Below, piece by piece: positions 24,918 through 33,206 of a stretch of 64,000 bases of DNA. Below the pieces are notes generated by a model, which was not told the origin of the DNA, made no database searches, and saw nothing but the letters and a program-made list of their open reading frames with translations. A program made the translations under genes and the position numbers. This stretch comes from Eubacterium oxidoreducens (lineage in GTDB: Bacteria > Bacillota > Clostridia > Lachnospirales > Lachnospiraceae): assembly GCF_900104415.1 (NCBI RefSeq), contig NZ_FMXR01000009.1, forward strand, positions 1 through 64,000, in the 5' to 3' direction. Position 1 is the stretch's first letter; every line of letters begins with the position of its first letter.

Positions 24918-24945
24918 AAAGGTCGTTTTTATCGCGGCCTTTTCT
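24918..24945 (+). terminator. Terminator after the FIST-GGDEF gene
   Basis: AAAGGTCG pairs with CGGCCTTT (one G-U) around a T-rich loop and runs into TTTTCTTT, about 55 bases after the stop. A GC-rich palindrome GAGGGGCCGGCCCTC lies between stop and terminator. Confidence 0.65.
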
Positions 24946-24982
24946 TTATGTATATTTGTAAAAATGTCGATTTTAAGCAGGT

Positions 24983-25186
24983 TTTTTCAAAAAATATGAG
25001 TATGTTTATGATGAATACAATGATTGCTATATTTGTCCTAATGACCAGATACTAAAATACAGTACTACAAACAGAGATGGTTATAAGGAATATAAAAGCT
25101 GTGGGCACATCTGCGAGAAGTGTGATTTCTTGAGCCAATGTACAGCAAGTAAGAACCATGTAAAAGTGGTAACTCGACATGTATGG
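24983..25186 (+). pseudogene. IS1182-family transposase remnant
   Basis: The plus strand encodes, without a start codon, a stretch typical of the Cys-rich middle of IS1182-type transposases: YEYVYDEYNDCYICPNDQ, then LKYSTTNRDGYKEYKS, ICEKC, LSQC and SKNHVKVVTRHVW. The frame then runs into unrelated sequence that on the other strand is a truncated phosphatidyltransferase gene. Only about 68 codons of a roughly 450-codon gene remain. The stretch from the FIST-GGDEF stop to here (about 320 bases) holds nothing else but the terminator. Confidence 0.8.
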
Positions 25187-25391
25187 GTACCGCTACAAAT
25201 ACCATATCTGCAATCGTATCCAGCTTTGAGCCGAACTCACTGACGGTACCTGTTTTCCTTGCCACAGCACCATCAATCATATCTGAGAATCCGGCAGCTA
25301 TATACAGTGCATAAAACATTGGCGATAATGCCGGACAGAACAATAAAGCAACGCTGAGCACTAGTCTGATTCCAGTTATGATATTAGCCAT
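25187..25391 (-). pseudogene. CDP-alcohol phosphatidyltransferase, 3'-truncated
   Basis: The start is intact: ATG 25391 and MANIITGIRLVLSVALLF, a membrane helix. The family signature follows, with DGAVAR, then G and the two metal-binding Asp in GSKLDTIAD. This family builds phospholipid head groups on membrane lipids. After about 68 residues (MVFVAVP) the frame enters DNA that is IS1182 remnant read backwards, so at least half of the protein, including most membrane helices, is lost. A fused product could run on to 25065 but would not be active. Confidence 0.8.
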
Positions 25392-25392
25392 T

Positions 25393-25755
25393 TTACATCG
25401 GTGTCCCTACTTCTATCAGGTTCCCATCCGGATCATAGAAGCGTATGACCTTCTGTCCCCAGCTATGCGTCATAAGCCTGTTGACGTATTTCACATCCGG
25501 ATAATACTTTTCAAGTTTTTCCACAAAGCCTTCTATGTCACGTTCCTCAAAATAGAGCTCACCGGCATTATTCTCCGGAATGATTTCTTTCCCAAGGAAC
25601 TCTTTCCAGTATTTTTCCTCCTGCAGTACCATCCCTTCTGTCAGGATCATATTTCCATCATTGTCATGAATCATCTCAAGACCGAACAGATCATGATAAA
25701 ACTGTCTGGCTCTCTCGATGTCTTTTACAACGATCAGCACATTTTTAAGCTTCAT
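25393..25755 (-). CDS. VOC-family (glyoxalase/bleomycin-resistance-like) protein
   Basis: A 120-residue protein with the paired beta-alpha-beta layout of the VOC superfamily: KNVLIVVKDIERARQFYHDLF at the start and HSWGQKVIRFYDPDGNLIEVG at the end. Members are metal-dependent lyases, isomerases or drug-binding proteins; the Glu and His expected for metal are present (HSWG, LIEVG), but the substrate is not predictable. It starts at an ATG that overlaps the stop of an rlmD-like fragment and ends just before the truncated phosphatidyltransferase start. Confidence 0.85.
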   Translation of the reverse strand: MKLKNVLIVVKDIERARQFYHDLFGLEMIHDNDGNMILTEGMVLQEEKYWKEFLGKEIIPENNAGELYFEERDIEGFVEKLEKYYPDVKYVNRLMTHSWGQKVIRFYDPDGNLIEVGTPM

Positions 25756-25880
25756 TATCTTCCTTTCTTTTTCTCAGAATCCTTAATCCTGTAATAATCC
25801 TCAGCGTCTACACCAATATTCACATGATGCTTCGCCTTCGCATTTTGGTTAATCAACTGAACCACGGTCTCGACTGTTGT
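25755..25880 (-). pseudogene. Displaced 3' end of an rlmD-like rRNA methyltransferase gene
   Basis: A minus-strand fragment of about 41 codons between two stops reads TTVETVVQLINQNAKAKHHV, then DAEDYYRIKDSEKKKGR. This parallels the C-terminus of the intact rlmD at 28611 (NIETCCLLERLRNAKDHV, then MENYYRVKDAEADKEKR) but is clearly diverged. It has no start and lacks the rest of the gene. It lies in the same orientation as intact rlmD, 2.8 kb beyond its 3' end. Such a layout is expected when an element enters the 3' end of rlmD/rumA, a known target of integrative elements. Confidence 0.6.
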
Positions 25881-25936
25881 TTACTTGAGCAACCAAATAT
25901 CATAATGACATAGAGTGGCTACCTCAGCAATATTCT

Positions 25937-26884
25937 TTATTCTATTAGAGCATCTTTTGTAACTGTTTTTGAATAAGCAAAATCCATGTCACCATCTATA
26001 AGTACTATATCTCTGTACATATTAGGGTTAAGGAGTTTTATCACTTCAGCCTGTGAGATATAAAAACTAATCCCCGGCGCGTTACAACTCATAAGATTTA
26101 CACCCGCGTCTTCAACATCTTTATGTGTAATTAAATACAAAATATTCTCCAGACAGCTATACTCTCTGTAGTCTCTCAAACCCGGATCATGACCATAATT
26201 CTTATTTGGATCATCCTCCTCATAATCATATGTTGGTATAATAAGGTCCTTGTTCTCAATTCTCAATTCATCAAATGCATAGCCGTCATCATATACAGAA
26301 AAAAATATGCCCTGCCCAACAATAAAACTCTCACTATAAGGAGTTCCATTATTGATGTGGATATACTGTTGAATTTGAAGATTATTCTTGTCAAGGACAT
26401 CAGCGTCTATTAATTCGAAAAGCTTGACTCTGCTTTGACTTATACTATCTATCAAATCTCTCTTTGAAATCAATTTTTCTTTTTCGTTCTTGATTTCCTT
26501 AACATAGTCAACATCTTCAATATATTCATTAACGCTCTGATAGCCTGCCTTCCTTGCATCATTCTCAAACATTTTTCCGGCCACCATAAACTTGAGCGGA
26601 TAGATACTCTTTATCGCTTCTGTGTTATTTCGCAAAGTCTCAACGCGCGTAATCTCTATATGTTTAAGCTTTTTCATTGCTTCTATGTCGGACGTTAAGA
26701 TAGTATTAAAATCGCATTCCAAAACCAAGGTTGGTAATTCTTTAATATGTTTAACTATTTCAGGATATTCACCTTGTAACTGTTCTATGCTTTTGCATCC
26801 AAGTGCTTTCCAGACATCCTTTGCTAATAAGTATACCTTGTCTTCAATCACTATTCTGGTTCTAAACAGACTGATTCTATTCAT
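25937..26884 (-). CDS. Hypothetical protein of the dinD cassette
   Basis: A 315-residue protein I do not recognise. The first 40 residues ([20 protein letters not shown]) look like the start of a BRO/antirepressor-like DNA-binding domain. The middle is charged and helical, and the C-terminal half is acidic with [17 protein letters not shown] and no catalytic motif I can name. I chose ATG 26884, which overlaps the dinD stop by 8 bases; an ATG at 26908 lies deeper in dinD. The overlap indicates co-translation with DinD. It may be a partner or antagonist in a DNA-damage response, by context only. Confidence 0.6.
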   Translation of the reverse strand: MNRISLFRTRIVIEDKVYLLAKDVWKALGCKSIEQLQGEYPEIVKHIKELPTLVLECDFNTILTSDIEAMKKLKHIEITRVETLRNNTEAIKSIYPLKFMVAGKMFENDARKAGYQSVNEYIEDVDYVKEIKNEKEKLISKRDLIDSISQSRVKLFELIDADVLDKNNLQIQQYIHINNGTPYSESFIVGQGIFFSVYDDGYAFDELRIENKDLIIPTYDYEEDDPNKNYGHDPGLRDYREYSCLENILYLITHKDVEDAGVNLMSCNAPGISFYISQAEVIKLLNPNMYRDIVLIDGDMDFAYSKTVTKDALIE

Positions 26885-27719
26885 GAAGTTTCCCCGATTT
26901 CTTAGCAAGTTGCTTATCTTCCTTTTGTACTTTTCTTTCCAGTTTTCTAATATCCTCAGAAGGAGGAAGATTTTCCGGTTTGATTCCCCTTTGCCCCAGC
27001 ATCTCTCTTACTGAACTGTTGTTGTCAACATGTTCAACCGTTATAGCAGACTCCCCTTGTAAATCCTTTTCTTCAACATTGTAATTTGTCATCTCTGTTG
27101 CAAGATTCTTGGCTGCTATTGTAAGTGTCGGCAAAAAATCCGCCAACGGCCTTGAGTCCTTGACACCAAGACGTTCTTTCATTTCTTTGGTGGTATGTCC
27201 TCCAAATAAAGCCTGATCACCTTTTGAGCGTATTCTTGCGAACCCGGCATCGTCAACACCACGCTCATAGATATTCTGAGATAGTCGCTTTTCCGACTCC
27301 CTAAGCTTACCACGCGCTTCTGTTCTTTCTATATATGCAATTCGTTCTTCAATAAGTTCCTGCTTTCTTGTTTGCACCGCAAAATAACTCTGCGCGAATG
27401 CAATCTGTTCCTTTCGGGGATCTCCATTCTCAGCAATGAGATAGCAGGCATAACGAGTGAGCATATAATCATCCACTTCTCGATTTCCGCCTTTACCGAT
27501 TTTTATCATTTTGCTGACATCAGCAAAATGATCCTTTACAGTTATCCCATTGTTTTCACAAGAAGTCTTTGCCTTTTCTATGGTCTTCTCAAAATTTCTC
27601 CATTGAGCATATTCCAGCAGTTCCATCAACTCTCTTGCATACCAGAATTCAATGCCATTCTCTTCATGCCTGATATCATCAAATCTTTTCTTATACTGTA
27701 TTATTGCTTTTTTCTCCAA
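26877..27719 (-). CDS. dinD: DNA-damage-inducible protein D
   Basis: A 280-residue DinD-family protein. Conserved are [20 protein letters not shown] near 25, [20 protein letters not shown] near 83, [12 protein letters not shown] near 109 and the basic [18 protein letters not shown]. In E. coli DinD is SOS-induced and inhibits RecA filaments. It starts at a TTG (TTG-GAG-AAA) eight bases after GGAGGGG, and the start lies inside the end of the upstream gene. It is the central gene of a three-gene minus-strand cassette beside an XRE regulator, at the 3' end of rlmD. No LexA box was recognised. Confidence 0.9.
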   Translation of the reverse strand: MEKKAIIQYKKRFDDIRHEENGIEFWYARELMELLEYAQWRNFEKTIEKAKTSCENNGITVKDHFADVSKMIKIGKGGNREVDDYMLTRYACYLIAENGDPRKEQIAFAQSYFAVQTRKQELIEERIAYIERTEARGKLRESEKRLSQNIYERGVDDAGFARIRSKGDQALFGGHTTKEMKERLGVKDSRPLADFLPTLTIAAKNLATEMTNYNVEEKDLQGESAITVEHVDNNSSVREMLGQRGIKPENLPPSEDIRKLERKVQKEDKQLAKKSGKLHE

Positions 27720-28149
27720 GTCTTTCCCCTCCTGCTACCTCCAACTTTTCCAAAATGCGAACCCGCATAAGCGGTTCGGTTCCACCGTGGTATGGTTCGG
27801 AAGCTCTCACATCATAAAGACTCTTATCAATATTGTCAGAAATATTATATTGAAGATGCCTGAGAACACGCCATATATCAATGAGGTCCCGGCAGGTGTC
27901 GCTTTTATAGGAATCATGAAACATTACGTTCAGCGCCATTCTCAGCTTCTCCGTCATTTCATCTCTATCTTTAATCCATTCATGAAATCGCCTGTCATTC
28001 TCAGGATCATTTTTATCATAGAAAAACCTGTCTTCAGCAATAATGTCAGCAACCAGATCTGGTTGATTCATCAGAATACGTCCATATATTTCCGTAGACA
28101 AAATCAGTAAGTTTAGCTGTTCTTCCGTCATCTCTACTTCCAATTTCAT
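27691..28149 (-). CDS. Hypothetical protein, first gene of the dinD cassette
   Basis: A 152-residue, mostly helical acidic protein without a recognised domain. It begins [20 protein letters not shown] and contains a Cys at residue 96 ([20 protein letters not shown]). AAGGAAGG lies upstream of ATG 28149. The gene overlaps the dinD start by 29 bases and is divergent from an XRE regulator with twin operators between them, so it is probably controlled by that regulator. I have seen similar short proteins in Clostridia islands but cannot name a function. Confidence 0.6.
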   Translation of the reverse strand: MKLEVEMTEEQLNLLILSTEIYGRILMNQPDLVADIIAEDRFFYDKNDPENDRRFHEWIKDRDEMTEKLRMALNVMFHDSYKSDTCRDLIDIWRVLRHLQYNISDNIDKSLYDVRASEPYHGGTEPLMRVRILEKLEVAGGERLGEKSNNTV

Positions 28150-28194
28150 AATCCGTCACCTTCCTTGACATTCATAGTCTGGATTTATATAATA

Positions 28195-28230
28195 TTACCA
28201 ATGGTAATATTATATTGTTACCATTGGTAA
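28195..28230. promoter_or_regulatory. Twin palindromic operators between XRE regulator and dinD cassette
   Basis: TTACCAATGGTAA (28195-28207) and its exact reverse complement TTACCATTGGTAA (28218-28230), with start points 23 bases (about two helical turns) apart. The second ends 17 bases before the regulator start codon. This is the classic arrangement for cooperative binding of a Cro/C1-type dimer that controls both divergent genes. Confidence 0.8.
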
Positions 28231-28247
28231 TTGTCAAGGAGGTTATT

Positions 28248-28604
28248 ATGAACCATACGAACAATACTCTTATTCCTGAACGACTCAAATCGGCAAGAGA
28301 AAGGCTTAACCTTTCCAAAGCTGAAGCTGCACGGCGGATTGGATTAACGGCTGCATCCTACGTTAGATATGAAGCAGGTGACCGCAGGCCTTCTCCACAG
28401 GTCATAATATCGATAGCGGAGAAAATGAATACATCAGTTGCCTATTTATCAGGAGAAACAGATGATATTTCCCCTGATGTAATAAACATTCATAAAAGTA
28501 GTAATCCTATCTTATTTGAACTGATAAAGAACACTCAAAGCGCAGATGACACAACTTTGCAACGCTTGCTTACTTATTACCATCAGCTGACCAAAAACGA
28601 TTAG
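28248..28604 (+). CDS. XRE-family regulator of the dinD cassette
   Basis: A 118-residue Cro/C1-type protein. The HTH spans residues 12-65 (LKSARERLNLSKAEAARRIG, then TAASYVRYEAGDRRPSPQVI). The C-terminal 50 residues are short and without a peptidase motif, so it is not a LexA- or CI-type self-cleaving repressor. The ATG at 28248 follows AAGGAGG; an in-frame ATG at 28215 lies between the operators and lacks a ribosome site. It ends 7 bases before the rlmD stop (convergent). It most likely represses itself and the divergent dinD cassette. Confidence 0.87.
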   Translation: MNHTNNTLIPERLKSARERLNLSKAEAARRIGLTAASYVRYEAGDRRPSPQVIISIAEKMNTSVAYLSGETDDISPDVINIHKSSNPILFELIKNTQSADDTTLQRLLTYYHQLTKND

Positions 28605-28610
28605 TTTGTA

Positions 28611-30077
28611 TTATCGTTTTTCTTTATCTGCCTCTGCGTCCTTAACCCGATAATAGTTTTCCATATCAAGCGTAAACGTGACATGATCCTTTGCATTTCG
28701 AAGTCGTTCGAGCAAACAACAGGTCTCAATATTAGCCGTAAACGGAAACATATCTACACAACAGACTCTTTTCACCTCATATCCGGCCTCTAGCAGCATT
28801 TCAAGATCTCTAGCAAGCGAAGTTGGTTTACAAGATATGTACACTAAACTTTCCACCTCGTAGGATAACAATTTTTTCAGAGCCTTTGCAAGAACCCCTT
28901 CTCGCGGAGGATCTACCACAAGGAAATCCGGTTTTTGTTCAATATTATCCAGCACCGCAAATACATCCCCTGCAATGAACTCACAATTTTCAATGTGATT
29001 TTCCTTTGCATTCTCACGGGCAGCTTTCACAGCTTCTTCTACAATTTCAACCCCAATAACCTTTTGGGCTGATGCTGCCATAAGCTGTGCAATCGTTCCT
29101 GTACCACTGTACAAATCATATACAATTTTATCATCCCCGGCTGAACCAATAAAATCTCTGGCTGTCTCATAAAGCACTTCCGCACCAAGGGAATTGGTCT
29201 GAAAAAAGGAAAATGGCGTAATCTTAAACTTCAGTCCGAGCAATTCCTCATAAAAATAATCCTTACCGTAAAGTGTTGTCATTCCCTGATTGATAACCGC
29301 ATCCGCAAGTGAATCATTTTGTATCTGTAATATACCGGCAATTTGCGACTCCAATGGCAAGTTTAACAACTGTGTTTTCCATTGTTCTAAAAGCTGTTCT
29401 TCTCTACATCCAAGTTCATCCGTCTGTGTACTTGTCACCAGACACACTAAAATCTCACCGGTCTTTTCTCCTCGTCGCAATAGTAAATGTCTCAAATAAC
29501 CTTTATGCGTATTTTTATGAAAAAAAGGAATCTTGCGTTCCCGAAAATAAAGCATCGTCATCTCAAGAATCTTTCCGAAATCTTCGCATGCAATTCTGCA
29601 ATCCCCTACCGGAACAATATCGTGAAAGCTACCTCTTTTATGCATTCCCAGTGTCAAAGGCCCATCCTTCATCTCGTCTCCAAAGGAATACTCCATCTTA
29701 TTCCGATAACCATCCATCTTAGGCGAAGGTTTTACGCCTTCAAATACATCATCCTCTAGCATATAAAGGAGTTCCTTTACCTGATTATACTTAATCTGAA
29801 GATGCGTATCATAATCCATCGATTGATACAGACATCCGCCACAAATTCCAGCATGCTTACAACGAGGAATCGCAAGCTCATTAGGTGCTTTTTCAATGAC
29901 CGAAAGCAACGTTCCTTCTGCTTTTCCTTTTCGTTTTTTGGATACTCTAGCCTGAATTCGTTGCCCCGGCAAAGCATTCTTAATCAGAATCTGTTCTCCT
30001 TCTTCCGTAACAGCAATCCCTTTGTTCGGAAATCCGATTCTTTCTACATTAGCTTCTACAATCTGACCTTTTTTCAT
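28611..30077 (-). CDS. rlmD: 23S rRNA (uracil-5-)-methyltransferase, RlmD/RumA family
   Basis: A 488-residue SAM-dependent methyltransferase. It starts with a TRAM RNA-binding domain (KGQIVEANVERIGFPNKGIA), then the 4Fe-4S Cys set CKHAGICGGC around residues 72-80, FQTNSLGAEVLYE, the SAM site DLYSGTGTIAQ, and the catalytic VYISCKPTSLARD. It adds C5-methyl groups to uracil in 23S rRNA. The true start is ATG 30077 after AAAGGAG; an ATG at 30134 lies in the terminator of the upstream gene. A diverged copy of its 3' end lies at 25755-25880, suggesting that this gene's end was an integration target. Confidence 0.95.
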   Translation of the reverse strand: MKKGQIVEANVERIGFPNKGIAVTEEGEQILIKNALPGQRIQARVSKKRKGKAEGTLLSVIEKAPNELAIPRCKHAGICGGCLYQSMDYDTHLQIKYNQVKELLYMLEDDVFEGVKPSPKMDGYRNKMEYSFGDEMKDGPLTLGMHKRGSFHDIVPVGDCRIACEDFGKILEMTMLYFRERKIPFFHKNTHKGYLRHLLLRRGEKTGEILVCLVTSTQTDELGCREEQLLEQWKTQLLNLPLESQIAGILQIQNDSLADAVINQGMTTLYGKDYFYEELLGLKFKITPFSFFQTNSLGAEVLYETARDFIGSAGDDKIVYDLYSGTGTIAQLMAASAQKVIGVEIVEEAVKAARENAKENHIENCEFIAGDVFAVLDNIEQKPDFLVVDPPREGVLAKALKKLLSYEVESLVYISCKPTSLARDLEMLLEAGYEVKRVCCVDMFPFTANIETCCLLERLRNAKDHVTFTLDMENYYRVKDAEADKEKR

Positions 30078-30100
30078 AGTATCTCCTTTTTTATGCAAAA

Positions 30101-30128
30101 TAAAAAAGGCCCTAAAACAAGAGCCCTT
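30101..30128 (-). terminator. Terminator upstream of rlmD
   Basis: On the minus strand AAGGGCTC, an eight-base loop, GGGCCTTT and further T residues form an 8-bp stem (two G-U pairs). It ends the transcript of the small acidic membrane protein gene at 30169. Confidence 0.75.
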
Positions 30129-30168
30129 CTTCATTTTACTTCTAAATCTCTAAATCCGTAAGAAATGA

Positions 30169-30384
30169 TTAATCCTCATCATCAAAGAAATCATCATCAA
30201 AGTCATCATCAAAACCGTCATCATATTCATCGATATAATCCGGTGCAAAATAACGATACAGGAAATAGAATGCAACGCCCGCAGCAACAATGATACCTGC
30301 TACAATCAAAAATCTGCGGAACTTCTTCTTATCTCGATTCGCCAACATATTACTCAATTTTTCAAATTTAATTAAATCACTCAT
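30169..30384 (-). CDS. Small membrane protein with acidic tail
   Basis: A 71-residue protein: a basic N-terminal part (MLANRDKKKFRRF), one membrane helix (about residues 27-46, LIVAGIIVAAGVAFYFLYRY), and a C-terminal tail that is almost all Asp, Glu, Tyr and Phe (DDDFDDDFFDDED). No family recognised, though similar proteins are frequent in Lachnospiraceae. The positive side should face the cytosol, leaving the acidic tail outside. ATG 30384 has AAAGGAG eight bases upstream. It lies alone between pcrA and rlmD with its own terminator. Confidence 0.7.
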   Translation of the reverse strand: MSDLIKFEKLSNMLANRDKKKFRRFLIVAGIIVAAGVAFYFLYRYFAPDYIDEYDDGFDDDFDDDFFDDED

Positions 30385-30459
30385 GGATCCCACTCCTTTA
30401 TCAATTAATTATACGTTCAAATAACTTGCACTAATTATAGCACATCTAATATCTCGATA

Positions 30460-32685
30460 CTAGATTTTTTTCAATTTTGCAAATGTAGCAAACATTTTCT
30501 TGACACCATAATTATCAAACAAAACCGTCACCTCAAAATCACGACCTCCACGCACGATTTCCTGTACAAGACCTTCTCCGAATTTCATGTGTCGCACGCG
30601 ATCTCCTACAACATATTCAAGCTGACCTTCCGACAAAGAAGCCTTCCCAAAATCTTTTGCTTCACGCTTAGGTGCACTTGACTTAGTCAGATAAGAATTT
30701 TGTTTAAAAGCAGACTTTGCCTGTCTTGACGGACTCTGCTCACGAATCGGTCTTGTCTCGTTAATTGTTCCGGTCAAAAGTGTCGAATCAATTTCCTTTA
30801 CAAATCTAGAAACTCTGGCAAAATTTATTTCCCCTCGCACCATTCGCATTCTAGCTGAGGTAATTGTCAGCTGTTTCATTGCTCTTGTAATTCCCACATA
30901 CATCAGGCGACGTTCTTCTTCAACTTCGGATTCATCCCCCGAAGAGATGGACATATAAGAAGGAAACAGCCCGTCTTCAAGGCCGGCCAGATAAACATTT
31001 GGAAACTCTAACCCTTTGGCGCTGTGCAGTGTCATCAATACCACATATTCACTTTCCTCTTCTAAATTGTCAATATCTGCAATCAGGGCAACCTCTTCTA
31101 AGAATCCACCCAAAGTCGGCTCATCAACCTCTTCTTCGTAGGTTGCAATTTTATTGATTAATTCGTCAATATTTTCTATACGAGAAAGTGCCTCATCTGT
31201 ACCTTCTGCCTCTAATTCCCGAACATAGCCGGTCTGCTCGATAATCTCTTCTATCAATTCTCTTATAGACAAGCCGCTTAACAGCTTCGTACGCATCACT
31301 TGAACAAATTGGACAAATGTTTCTATCTTGGCAGCTGCTCTAGAAACCGAAGAGATTTCCTGCACCCTTAAAAGCGCATCATAAAAGCCGATTCCCTGCT
31401 CATCCGCATAACCGGAAACTTTCGCAATTGTTGTTGCACCAATCCCGCGTTTTGGTACATTAATGATTCGCATTACGGCCAGATCATCTCGTGCATTGTC
31501 TATCGTCTTTAAGTAGCTTAGTAAATCCTTGATTTCCTTACGCGCATAGAAGTTTACGCCCCCGATAATCTTATACGGAATATTCTCTGCCACAAAACGT
31601 TCTTCAAACAATCGCGATTGCGCATTGGTTCGATAAAGAATCGCACAATCTGAGTACCCAAACGTACCTTCTTTTACCTTTGCTGCAATATCATGAGACA
31701 CAAAATATGCTTCTTCATCCCCATTTTCAAATTGTTTAAATACAATCTTATTTCCTGTTGGATTCTCTGTCCAAAGCGTCTTCTCCTTACGACCATAGTT
31801 ATTTCTTATCACACTGTTCGCCGCATTTAAGATATTTTGTGTAGAACGATAATTTTGCTCAAGTCGAATCACATGCGCTTTTGGATAATACTGTTCAAAA
31901 TTAAGAATATTTTGAATATTTGCCCCTCTAAATTTGTATATGGATTGATCATCATCACCAACGACACAAAGATTCTCATATTTTCCCGCCAATAACCGAA
32001 TAAGTTCAAACTGCGCTGTATTGGTGTCCTGGTATTCATCTACCATCACATACTCAAATCGTTCCTGATATTGCCGGCATACCGTTTCATCTTTTTGCAA
32101 CAATTCAACCGTCTGCACAATCAAATCATCAAAATCCATGGCATTGTTTTTCTTTAAAGCACTTTGATATTCCCGATAAACCTGCGCATATGTGGACTTC
32201 ACGTAATCTCCGTTTGCTTCCCGTGCATACTCTGTCGGATTTATCAGCTTATCCTTTGCTCCGGATATCTCCGCCATAAATGTCTTTTCTTTGAATCTTT
32301 TCGTATCGATATTAAGCTTTTTACAGATTGTTTTAATCAAATGCTTTTGGTCATCACTATCATAAATTGTAAAATGATTCTCATATCCGATTCGATCCGC
32401 ATAGCGCCGTAGTATTCTTACGCAGGTAGAATGAAATGTCGCAACCCAAATCGCATCTGCTCCAAATCCGACTGCGCGATCGACTCGCTCCCTCATCTCT
32501 CCTGCCGCCTTATTGGTAAATGTAATTGCCAAAATCTTATATGGAGCTACATTATTCTCTATTAAAAAAGCAATTCGGCTCGTTAACACTTTCGTTTTTC
32601 CCGATCCGGCTCCTGCCAAAATTAAAAGCGGCCCTTGCGTATGCTTTACAGCCTCTAATTGTCTATCATTTAACTCTTCGTACAT
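30460..32685 (-). CDS. pcrA: ATP-dependent DNA helicase PcrA (UvrD family)
   Basis: A 741-residue superfamily 1A helicase that unwinds DNA 3' to 5' in repair and replication restart. Motifs: Walker A LAGAGSGKT near 24, VMVDEYQDTN (motif II) near 216, GDDDQSIYKFRGA near 242, RLEQNYRSTQ near 272, TLHSAKGLEFPNVY near 556 and EERRLMYVGITRA near 600. The C-terminal Tudor-like segment is DRVRHMKFGEGLVQEI. Length is normal. It lies 58 bases downstream of yerC, with a terminator hairpin between. Confidence 0.96.
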   Translation of the reverse strand: MYEELNDRQLEAVKHTQGPLLILAGAGSGKTKVLTSRIAFLIENNVAPYKILAITFTNKAAGEMRERVDRAVGFGADAIWVATFHSTCVRILRRYADRIGYENHFTIYDSDDQKHLIKTICKKLNIDTKRFKEKTFMAEISGAKDKLINPTEYAREANGDYVKSTYAQVYREYQSALKKNNAMDFDDLIVQTVELLQKDETVCRQYQERFEYVMVDEYQDTNTAQFELIRLLAGKYENLCVVGDDDQSIYKFRGANIQNILNFEQYYPKAHVIRLEQNYRSTQNILNAANSVIRNNYGRKEKTLWTENPTGNKIVFKQFENGDEEAYFVSHDIAAKVKEGTFGYSDCAILYRTNAQSRLFEERFVAENIPYKIIGGVNFYARKEIKDLLSYLKTIDNARDDLAVMRIINVPKRGIGATTIAKVSGYADEQGIGFYDALLRVQEISSVSRAAAKIETFVQFVQVMRTKLLSGLSIRELIEEIIEQTGYVRELEAEGTDEALSRIENIDELINKIATYEEEVDEPTLGGFLEEVALIADIDNLEEESEYVVLMTLHSAKGLEFPNVYLAGLEDGLFPSYMSISSGDESEVEEERRLMYVGITRAMKQLTITSARMRMVRGEINFARVSRFVKEIDSTLLTGTINETRPIREQSPSRQAKSAFKQNSYLTKSSAPKREAKDFGKASLSEGQLEYVVGDRVRHMKFGEGLVQEIVRGGRDFEVTVLFDNYGVKKMFATFAKLKKI

Positions 32686-32706
32686 TCTATACTCCCATCT
32701 GATAAA

Positions 32707-32742
32707 GAAAGCATCAGGGGAATTGATTCCCTGATGCTCTTT
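32707..32742 (-). terminator. Hairpin terminator between yerC and pcrA
   Basis: AGCATCAGGG (32710-32719) and CCCTGATGCT (32729-32738) form a perfect 10-bp stem flanked by A/T-rich runs on both sides. It lies directly after the yerC stop. Confidence 0.8.
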
Positions 32743-32743
32743 C

Positions 32744-33031
32744 TTATTTCTTCAACCGTTCAAATACCATATCGTACCCGTCATTACCATAATTCAGTGC
32801 TCGATTCACTCTACTAATTGTAGCCGTTGAAGCACCTGTCAGTTCTGCAATGTCCTGATATGTCTTTTCTTCCCGAAGCATCTTCGCAACTTCAAACCTT
32901 TGAGATAGCGAAAGTAATTCATTCACTGTACATACATCCTCAAAAAAACGGTAACATTCTTCTTTATTTTCAAGCGATAATACAGCATCAAACAATTGTG
33001 AAATCGCTTCTGTTCGTAGTTCTTTTCCCAC
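32744..33031 (-). CDS. yerC: YerC/TrpR-like DNA-binding protein
   Basis: A 95-residue protein of the YerC/YecD family, with a TrpR-like helix-turn-helix: ELLSLSQRFEVAKMLREEKT, then YQDIAELTGASTATISRVNR. The ligand is unknown. In Firmicutes it is usually found next to pcrA, as here. The ATG at 33031 is preceded by a weak AGTGGG. Confidence 0.88.
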   Translation of the reverse strand: MGKELRTEAISQLFDAVLSLENKEECYRFFEDVCTVNELLSLSQRFEVAKMLREEKTYQDIAELTGASTATISRVNRALNYGNDGYDMVFERLKK

Positions 33032-33134
33032 TGTGATTCACCCCGAATTAATAATTATTCTTTTTCGGATTATGTCCGAAATGCAATCTAGTGAGATTTT
33101 AACATATTAAAGTTGTAAAGTAAATATAGAAAAA

Positions 33135-33164
33135 TTGGACGAAACCTCTTTTATCCTATATAAT
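33135..33164 (+). promoter_or_regulatory. Promoter of the nucleotidyltransferase gene
   Basis: TTGGAC, 18-base spacer, TATAAT, followed 43 bases later by the TTG start. The 170-base gap also holds a small hairpin, TTCGGA/TCCGAA at about 33065-33081, likely part of the yerC leader. Confidence 0.6.
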
Positions 33165-33206
33165 GAACAAAGTCTTATAAATCTGACTACGAGGAGGTAA
33201 TCTATT

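Noticed and set aside
25755-28740. Direct att-site repeat flanking the dinD cassette
   Set aside because: The two rlmD-like tails are similar as protein but clearly differ at base level, so no exact att repeat can be shown.
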